Source: an uncultured Eubacteriaceae bacterium (GTDB lineage: Bacteria; Bacillota; Clostridia; Eubacteriales; Anaerofustaceae). Taken from it: DNA of 14,802 nucleotides. Positions 9,866-14,802 of this stretch are shown here, in pieces; within the stretch, counting starts at the first letter, position 1, and every line of letters starts with the position of its first letter. The notes beneath the pieces were generated by a model, which saw only the letters and a program-made list of their open reading frames with translations, was not told the origin of the DNA and made no database searches. The stretch is taken from the NCBI GenBank assembly GCA_947058225.1, contig CAMSGF010000005.1:1-14802 (forward strand), read 5' to 3'. The position numbers were made by a program, and so were the translations under genes.

Positions 9866-10774
9866 ATGAAAATTATAGATTTACACTGTGACACGCTATC
9901 AAAAATGTTCGATAACAATATAACAGATTTTAAAAACAATAATCTTAACATCGACCTTACAAAATTAAAAGAAGGAAATTCCTACATTCAAACCTTCGCC
10001 CTCTTTGATAAAAAGGACAAGACTTATTATGATATAGAAGAATTTAAAAAATTAATTGACTTTTCATTAAATATATTAAAAGAAAATGACGTAAATATTA
10101 TAAGAAATTTAGATGAAATAAAAGAAGATGTGCAAAATTGTATCTTATCCATCGAAGACCTTGGCAGTGCAAAAAGCTTAGATATTATCGAATATTATTA
10201 CAATATGGGTTTTAGAATTATGGGAATAACCTGGAATTATGAAAATTCACTTGGATTTCCAAACACATCAAAAGAAAATAAGGGTTTAAAAAAATATGGA
10301 AAAGAAGCGGTTGAGTTTATGATAGATAAACATATCGCAGTGGACGTCTCCCACTTAAATGACAAAGGCTTTTTCGATGTAGCAGATATGGTTAAAGGTC
10401 CGTTTTTTGCAACACATTCAAACGCAAGGGAAGTTTTATACCATACGAGAAACCTAACCGATGAAATGATAAAAACAATAGCAAATCATGGCGGAATTAT
10501 CGGCATTAACTTCTTCTCAAAGTTTTTAGACGGCTCTGACTTTTCAAAAAATGAAGATATAATAAAGCATATAAAGCACATAAAAAACAAAGGTAGCATA
10601 GACGTTTTAGCATTTGGAACGGACTTTGACGGAATCGACTGCGAACTTGAGATAAAAGATTTTTCCAATATGGGAGATATAATAACTTTGCTTGAAAAAA
10701 ATAATTTTAGTACAGAAGAAATAGAAAAAATGTGTTATAAAAATGTATTAAGGGCTCTTGATGACATCTTTTAA
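9866..10774 (+). CDS. Membrane dipeptidase (peptidase family M19)
   Basis: Zinc-dependent dipeptidase of the renal dipeptidase/M19 amidohydrolase fold; bacterial members cleave dipeptides, including some with a D-residue. All ligands match the human enzyme pattern: H7 and D9 in IDLHCDT, bridging E97 in SIEDLG, H163 in DVSH, H184 in FATHSN, substrate-binding R195 (11 residues after H184, as in the human enzyme), and D253 in FGTDFDG. Length is 302 aa, near the short end for bacterial members. No signal peptide or membrane segment is visible, so it is probably cytoplasmic despite the family name. The ATG has AAGGAG at 9855-9860, five bases upstream. It is a single-gene unit: divergent from dgt and convergent, one base apart, with the CPBP gene. 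It may serve peptide or peptidoglycan-fragment recycling; the substrate cannot be inferred. Confidence 0.95.
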   Translation: MKIIDLHCDTLSKMFDNNITDFKNNNLNIDLTKLKEGNSYIQTFALFDKKDKTYYDIEEFKKLIDFSLNILKENDVNIIRNLDEIKEDVQNCILSIEDLGSAKSLDIIEYYYNMGFRIMGITWNYENSLGFPNTSKENKGLKKYGKEAVEFMIDKHIAVDVSHLNDKGFFDVADMVKGPFFATHSNAREVLYHTRNLTDEMIKTIANHGGIIGINFFSKFLDGSDFSKNEDIIKHIKHIKNKGSIDVLAFGTDFDGIDCELEIKDFSNMGDIITLLEKNNFSTEEIEKMCYKNVLRALDDIF

Positions 10775-10775
10775 A

Positions 10776-11546
10776 TCATCCTACGTTTTTCATATCTTTT
10801 ATATCTTTTCTTATTAAATATAAAAAGATAAAAATCAATAAAAAAGAAAATACGAATAACACAGCACTATCCTGTGTTAAAAATTTAAAAAGCGGAAATT
10901 CAAATATATCATTGCAGAAATTAAATGTAATGTGGCACAAAAATACTGAATACAAATTTTTATTGTATTCCAAAATAAGTGCAAATATTACTCCTATAAC
11001 GAATGCATACAACCCCTGTAATAAATTCCCATGAGAAAGTGCGAATAAAAACGATTGTAAAATAATAGCATATGACATTTTCATATGCTTTTTTAAATAC
11101 GAATACAAAACTCCCCTAAACAATACTTCTTCACATATAGGTGCAAGTATAATAACAGAGAGTATATATATAATATAAGGAACATTTTTTATCATATTTA
11201 CAAGATTTTCATAATTTGAAAAATTCCCGCTTACTCCTGACACACTTAAAAACCACATCAAAAGCGTATACAAACCTATTGTAAAAAAAAGAGAATACAA
11301 AATTCGTTTCTTATTTATTTCTTTATTTATTTTTCCATCGATAACGATGTATTTTTTGTATATAAAAATTATGATTACAGATGTGATTCCACTTGAAATC
11401 ACCGCAGGCTCCCCCGTATAAGAAATGCCAAATTTAATATAAATAATGCTTAAAAGATAAGTAAAAAACACTAGTAAAAAGTACCAAAACATTATAGGAA
11501 ACACGACACATTTAAACACAGATTCCCTTTTCAATCTACACCTCAT
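10776..11546 (-). CDS. CPBP-family intramembrane metalloprotease
   Basis: Hydrophobic protein of 256 aa with about seven or eight membrane segments, of the CPBP (CAAX protease/bacteriocin-processing, Abi) family. The three family motifs are present: EEVLFR (E139, E140, R144), FALSH (F168 to H172), and HITFN (H205, N209), giving the glutamate and histidines of an intramembrane metal site. Bacterial members have roles in peptide processing, self-immunity or protein anchoring; none can be assigned here. Last gene of the GerM/rph operon. It overlaps the preceding phosphoesterase by 11 bases. The ATG at 11546 has no good ribosome binding site; a TTG at 11532-11534 has GAGGTG four bases upstream and begins one base after the upstream stop, so the true N terminus may be four residues shorter. 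Translational coupling is likely either way. Its stop is one base from that of the convergent dipeptidase. Confidence 0.9.
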   Translation of the reverse strand: MRCRLKRESVFKCVVFPIMFWYFLLVFFTYLLSIIYIKFGISYTGEPAVISSGITSVIIIFIYKKYIVIDGKINKEINKKRILYSLFFTIGLYTLLMWFLSVSGVSGNFSNYENLVNMIKNVPYIIYILSVIILAPICEEVLFRGVLYSYLKKHMKMSYAIILQSFLFALSHGNLLQGLYAFVIGVIFALILEYNKNLYSVFLCHITFNFCNDIFEFPLFKFLTQDSAVLFVFSFLLIFIFLYLIRKDIKDMKNVG

Positions 11547-12018
11547 TTGTAATAATAGAATACTGCCTGTTGTCTTTTATTATAAGGCTCGCATAACGCT
11601 TCTTGCCATAACTTCTAAACCTGCTTAAAGAACCGGGGTTAAAGTATCTTATTCCCTTAAACATTTTATTATATGCAATATGCGTGTGACCGAAAAGCGC
11701 AATATCTGCCCCAACCTCTTCTGCCTTATACGTCAGTGAACTGATAGATGTTTTCACTGAATACATATGCCCATGCGTCATAAATATCTTTATTCCATCT
11801 ATTATAATAATTCTATCATCTTCCTCATATTCAAAGTCACAGTTACCCCTAACCTTATAAACAATCTTATCATCAAAATCAAACCCCGTTTCCTCGAGGT
11901 CTGTATGATGGTCACCAAGGTGCAAAATGTATTTATAATTTTTTTCTTTTTCCAAAATTTTTGAAAGTGTTTTTATGTCCCTGTGTGTATCGCTTAGTAT
12001 GAGGGCTTTTGTGAGCAT
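11536..12018 (-). CDS. YfcE/MJ0936-type metallophosphoesterase
   Basis: Small calcineurin-like phosphoesterase, 160 aa, the normal length for the YfcE/MJ0936 group, whose members hydrolyse phosphodiesters in vitro using two metals. The conserved blocks appear in order: SDTH (D10, H12), GDHH (D36), GNCD (N59), THGH (H82, H84), and GHTH (H111, H113). YFNPGS at 125-130 is also characteristic of this group. The physiological substrate is not known for most members. AGGAG precedes the ATG by six bases and overlaps the stop codon of the RNase PH-RdgB gene; the gap is 9 bp. Genes of this type commonly follow rph-rdgB in Clostridia, so operon membership is expected. Confidence 0.93.
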   Translation of the reverse strand: MLTKALILSDTHRDIKTLSKILEKEKNYKYILHLGDHHTDLEETGFDFDDKIVYKVRGNCDFEYEEDDRIIIIDGIKIFMTHGHMYSVKTSISSLTYKAEEVGADIALFGHTHIAYNKMFKGIRYFNPGSLSRFRSYGKKRYASLIIKDNRQYSIITNEV

Positions 12019-12027
12019 ACTCTTCTC

Positions 12028-13392
12028 CTACTTTTTATATTTTTTATCCAGTTCCTCTTTGACCTTTTCAAATGCTCTTTTCCTGTGACTTACCATATTT
12101 TTTTCTTCAAATGAAAGCTCTGCATAAGTCTTATCAAGCTCTTCTATATAAAATAACGGGTCGTATCCAAACCCACCATCACCCTTTTCTTCAAAGCCGA
12201 TGATTCCATCAACCTGCCCTGTTACGACCTTTTCACTCCCATCGTCAAAACAAATCGCAGCCGTACACATAAACTTTGCACCCCTGTCCGCAAACTCTAT
12301 TCCCTCTAAATTCTCAAGGAGCTTATCATTGTTCGCCTTATCATCCTTTTCTTCTCCCGCATACCTAGCAGAATAAACTCCCGGCTTTCCGTTTAAATAA
12401 TCAACCATAAGCCCTGAATCATCTCCAACCACAACTGCTCCTGTCTTTTCATAAATTGCCCTAGCCTTTAAAAGTGCGTTCCCTTCAAACGTATCGGCAT
12501 CCTCTTTTATATCATCATAAAAGCCTGCCTCTTCCATACTTATAACATCATACCCTTTTAAAATACTTTTTATTTCAGAGAGCTTATGTTCATTGGCTGA
12601 GGCTATTATAACCTGTATTTTCTCTTCATTATTTATAATCTCTTTTTCTTCTTTTTTTATACTTTTAAAGCTTTTTATCCCAAGAACTTCCCTTTGCAGT
12701 CCTATTAATTCCTTTATACCCTTTGTCCCAATCCTTAAAATTTCAGTAAATTCTTTTGCCTTTATCGGCCTTTTTTCTCCTGTAAGACCAAGTTCGATAA
12801 ATTCACCCTTATCATTCATAACGATATTCATATCGGCTATCGCATTTGAATCTTCTTCATAGCAAAGGTCAAGAAGCGGCATATCCTCCACAATTCCAGC
12901 ACTTATCGCAGCCACAAAGTTTCTAATCGGCATACTATCGATTTCACCCTCTTCAATCATCTTGTTAAAACAATCGTATAACGCTATAAAAGCTCCTGTT
13001 ATGGACGCAGTCCTCGTTCCGCCGTCTGCCTGAATGACATCACAGTCTATATATATACTCTTTTCCCCTATAATATCCATATCGACAACACTTCTAAGGC
13101 TCCTGCCTATAAGACGCTGAATTTCCGCACTCCTTGAATTTAATTTTAACTTGTTTCTGTCCCTTTGTTTTCTTGTTCCCGTAGAAGATGGGAGCATATC
13201 GTATTCCGCAGTTATCCAACCGCTGTTCGTTCCTCTAAGGAAAGGAGGGACTCTGTCCTCCAAAAATGCAGTGCATATAACCTTGGTATTTCCCGCCTCT
13301 ATTAACACACTCCCATCAGCGTGCATAGTATAGTTTCTTGTTATCTTATACTTTCTCTTTTCATCGTACATTCTGTTATCGATTCTTTGCAT
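12028..13392 (-). CDS. rph: RNase PH fused to dITP/XTP pyrophosphatase (RdgB/HAM1)
   Basis: A 454-aa fusion of two enzymes. Residues 1-238 are RNase PH, a phosphorolytic 3'-5' exonuclease that trims tRNA 3' ends: HADGSVLIEAGNTKVICTA at 24-42, GWITAEYDMLP at 58-68, RSAEIQRLIGRSLRSVVD at 87-104 with phosphate-binding R87, DCDVIQADGGTRTASITGAF at 116-135, and LDLCYEEDSNAIADMN at 174-189 with D181 and D187. Residues 239-257 are a charged linker. Residues 258-454 are RdgB/HAM1, which hydrolyses ITP, XTP and dITP to monophosphates: IIASANEHKLSEI at 262-274, GDDSGL at 323-328, PGVYSARYAG at 337-346, GFGYDPLF at 407-414, and SHRKRA at 435-440. Both halves look intact. One oddity is LTGEKRP at 203-209 where RNase PH usually has a GTAEG motif. 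GGAGAG lies seven bases before the ATG; the gap to the GerM gene is 4 bp. No internal start at the RdgB junction is obvious. Confidence 0.96.
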   Translation of the reverse strand: MQRIDNRMYDEKRKYKITRNYTMHADGSVLIEAGNTKVICTAFLEDRVPPFLRGTNSGWITAEYDMLPSSTGTRKQRDRNKLKLNSRSAEIQRLIGRSLRSVVDMDIIGEKSIYIDCDVIQADGGTRTASITGAFIALYDCFNKMIEEGEIDSMPIRNFVAAISAGIVEDMPLLDLCYEEDSNAIADMNIVMNDKGEFIELGLTGEKRPIKAKEFTEILRIGTKGIKELIGLQREVLGIKSFKSIKKEEKEIINNEEKIQVIIASANEHKLSEIKSILKGYDVISMEEAGFYDDIKEDADTFEGNALLKARAIYEKTGAVVVGDDSGLMVDYLNGKPGVYSARYAGEEKDDKANNDKLLENLEGIEFADRGAKFMCTAAICFDDGSEKVVTGQVDGIIGFEEKGDGGFGYDPLFYIEELDKTYAELSFEEKNMVSHRKRAFEKVKEELDKKYKK

Positions 13393-13396
13393 TGAT

Positions 13397-14350
13397 TTAC
13401 TCTCCGATTATTGAATTTGAATAATTACTTATCATTATAGTATTCATTATACCACTTTTATCATCAGTTTGAATAACAAATATAATTTTTTCTATTCCGG
13501 ATACATTTTCCTTTATGGTTAGCATAATGCTCCTTTGAATTTTTTCCATCTCTTCATTTTCAATATCGTTAAACCCTTTGCTTAAATGTATATACCCTGT
13601 ATCATCCTTTATAACTGCATCCAGTATCTTCATATTCTTTTTTATATCAAGAGAAGAATATCTTTCGTTTTTTAAATAATTCATCTCTTTATTTAATATC
13701 TCTTTGAATGACAGCTTATCACTTTTATCATAAACAGTGTATGGAATGTACACTAAATCTTTGTAACAGTATAAGGTCTGTTTTGAAGCATAATCTTTTT
13801 CCTGTTTTACTAAATTTATGTCATCCCTGTAATAAAGCTTGTTGAGCTTCATTCCGTTTTTTAAACTTGATTTGTCCTTATAATAAAACATAACGCTGTC
13901 TACATCTTCAAATTCTGTGAGTGCATAAACTATAGAATATACAAACGCACTTTCTTCTGCCCCCGTCTTATACGTATTTGCCTCATCTTTTAAATTAATG
14001 GTGACTATCCTGTCCTTTGAAGTCATATTTTTTATTGAATCTCTTTTTATGGCACTGACTAAATTTAGCTTGGATAAGTCCATTTGCATATATGTAAGAA
14101 CTGCATCTTTTAAATTCTCCTCTGTTTTTATTCGCTTTAAGACGGGAACTATCATATTATCCTTGTTTTTATAATAAACCATAACATCGACCGTATCATC
14201 TTTTTTCTTATTAGAATCTTCACCTGAAATAAAATTTACAACCTTTTGGCTTAAAGCATTAACAGATTTTACAAACTGAGCATCCGACACATAAGTATGC
14301 CCCAAATAAATTGCCATAACACATATAATAAGAATAAAAAACTTTTTCAC
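13397..14350 (-). CDS. GerM-domain secreted or membrane-anchored protein
   Basis: 317 aa from a GTG start at 14348-14350. This start is preferred because AAGGAGAG lies eight bases upstream and the protein then begins MKKFFILIICVMAIYLG, a signal or anchor segment. A longer frame from TTG at 14419 exists but has no ribosome binding site and runs into the region of altered composition. After the hydrophobic segment come a Lys/Asp-rich stretch and two repeats of the GerM-type alpha/beta domain, about residues 53-180 and 190-312, each with a YYK- or YCYK-like strand and a helix beginning around LKDAVLTYM and FKEILNKEM. There is no lipobox cysteine of the usual LxxC form. B. subtilis GerM is a lipoprotein that works in spore-cortex and septal peptidoglycan events; in non-sporulating Firmicutes the role is unclear. 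First gene of the rph-rdgB operon. A weak promoter (TTGTCA, 19 bases, TATAAA) lies just upstream at about 14373-14403. Confidence 0.8.
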   Translation of the reverse strand: MKKFFILIICVMAIYLGHTYVSDAQFVKSVNALSQKVVNFISGEDSNKKKDDTVDVMVYYKNKDNMIVPVLKRIKTEENLKDAVLTYMQMDLSKLNLVSAIKRDSIKNMTSKDRIVTINLKDEANTYKTGAEESAFVYSIVYALTEFEDVDSVMFYYKDKSSLKNGMKLNKLYYRDDINLVKQEKDYASKQTLYCYKDLVYIPYTVYDKSDKLSFKEILNKEMNYLKNERYSSLDIKKNMKILDAVIKDDTGYIHLSKGFNDIENEEMEKIQRSIMLTIKENVSGIEKIIFVIQTDDKSGIMNTIMISNYSNSIIGE

Positions 14351-14467
14351 TTTGTCCACTCTCCTTGTTTTTATATTTATATGTGCGGGTGGACTGGTTA
14401 TGACAAGTTTATTTATCAAAATTGATTCAAATCACGCAAAACGAGAGAACCGAAACAGGAGGTCACA
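14351..14467. other. Intergenic region containing the composition junction
   Basis: 117 bp between divergent GerM and acetate kinase genes. The left side holds the GerM ribosome binding site and a possible weak promoter, then a G/C-rich patch at about 14383-14398, an A/T-rich patch at 14405-14433, and from about 14434 sequence resembling the higher-GC acetate kinase gene. No insertion sequence end, target-site duplication or attachment site could be recognised. Confidence 0.6.
14456..14462 (+). promoter_or_regulatory. Ribosome binding site of the acetate kinase gene
   Basis: AGGAGGT, a perfect Shine-Dalgarno match, sits five bases before the ATG at 14468 and fixes that start. Confidence 0.85.
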
Positions 14468-14802
14468 ATGAAGCTTTTAGTTTGCAATGCAGGAAGTACA
14501 TCTTTGAAATTCAAATTATTCGTCATGCCGGGCGATCAGGTACTGGCAGAAGGAAAGGTAGAACGGGTAGGCAGTACAGACAGCGCCATCTTTCACTTCA
14601 AAAAGCCGGACGGCTTCAAAATCCTTCGTGAGAACCTCTCCATCCCCACCTACACAGAAGGCATTCAAATGTTTCTGGACTGCTTGCTTAGTCCCGAATA
14701 CGGCGTGCTCTCCAACCTCCGGGAGCTTGAGCGGGTAGGCTTTAAAACCGTGCTCTCCAAAGATCACTACGGCATTCACGAGCTGACGCCAGAGGTATTA
14801 AA
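14468..14802 (+). CDS. Acetate/propionate kinase-family protein, 5' part, divergent
   Basis: The reading frame is open to the window edge, giving the first 111 residues of a protein normally about 400 aa. It begins MKLLVCNAGSTSLKFKL, the N-terminal signature of acetate kinases (N-A-G-S-[ST]-S-L-K; N7 and K14), followed by LAEGKVERVGS at residues 26-36, which matches the family's AEGLVERIG. These enzymes interconvert acyl phosphate plus ADP with the acid plus ATP. At the place where acetate kinases have VGHRVVHGG, which includes a substrate-binding arginine, this protein reads VGFKTVLSKDHYG (about 89-101), so it belongs to a divergent branch and its substrate is uncertain. Base composition and codon use (CTG, CTC, CGG, GGC) differ sharply from all other genes in the window. 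Family assignment is firm; function less so. Confidence 0.85.
   Translation, partial: MKLLVCNAGSTSLKFKLFVMPGDQVLAEGKVERVGSTDSAIFHFKKPDGFKILRENLSIPTYTEGIQMFLDCLLSPEYGVLSNLRELERVGFKTVLSKDHYGIHELTPEVL

Noticed and set aside
9748..9951. Minus-strand open frame of 67 codons upstream of the dipeptidase.
   Set aside because: It overlaps the dipeptidase start antisense, is a hydrophobic product of A/T-rich DNA, and resembles nothing recognisable.
14351..14467. Mobile-element boundary at the composition junction.
   Set aside because: No terminal inverted repeats, direct repeats, integrase, transposase or tRNA 3' end could be seen.
14422..14631. Plus-strand 69-codon frame and a minus-strand frame at 14516-14779.
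   Set aside because: Both are out-of-frame shadows of the acetate kinase gene, which has the perfect ribosome binding site and the family motifs.

Overview
The window looks like chromosomal DNA of a low-GC Gram-positive anaerobe of the Clostridia/Tissierellia type. The basis is RpoB and RpoC of Firmicutes size and motif content, a GerM-domain gene followed by an RNase PH-RdgB fusion and a YfcE-type phosphoesterase, strong purine-rich ribosome binding sites, consensus sigma-A promoters, and A/T-rich codon use. Genus cannot be fixed from sequence alone. Most of it is core housekeeping DNA, and I see no CRISPR array, transposase, phage gene, tRNA or rRNA.

Layout, left to right. Positions 22-9457 are one minus-strand block read as dgt, rpoB, rpoC, hom'. 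dgt (HD-type dNTP triphosphohydrolase) has its own promoter. rpoB follows after a 254-bp gap that holds a near-consensus extended -10 promoter and a leader of about 150 nt with a short reading frame and a terminator-like hairpin. rpoC follows 17 bp after rpoB and starts with TTG. Then, 21 bp after rpoC, comes a homoserine dehydrogenase reading frame that stops after 174 codons, before most of the catalytic domain. The usual neighbours of rpoBC (rplJ/rplL upstream, ribosomal protein genes downstream) are absent here.

Positions 9458-9865 are a very A/T-rich divergent intergenic region. A plus-strand membrane dipeptidase (peptidase M19) occupies 9866-10774 and converges, with a single base between stop codons, on a minus-strand four-gene operon (14350 down to 10776): GerM-domain protein, RNase PH-RdgB fusion, YfcE-like phosphoesterase, CPBP-family membrane protease. 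Gaps in the operon are 4 and 9 bp and then an 11-bp overlap, so translational coupling is likely.

The last ~340 bases differ in character. From 14468 a plus-strand acetate kinase-family gene runs off the window edge. Its base composition (about 53% GC over the 240 bases I counted, 14521-14760) contrasts with 22-33% in two counted lines of the GerM gene next door, and its Leu/Arg/Gly codons are CTG/CTC, CGG and GGC. Horizontal acquisition or an assembly chimera with the junction near 14350-14460 would both explain this. The acetate kinase is also divergent at the conserved HRVVHGG segment.

Functionally, the left block makes the two large RNA polymerase subunits plus a nucleotide-pool enzyme. 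The right block joins RNA 3'-end trimming and nucleotide-pool cleaning in one polypeptide with a phosphoesterase and two envelope proteins. No clear new multi-gene system was found. The most informative items are the composition break, the rpoB leader, the truncated hom, the unusual context of rpoBC and the RNase PH-RdgB fusion.
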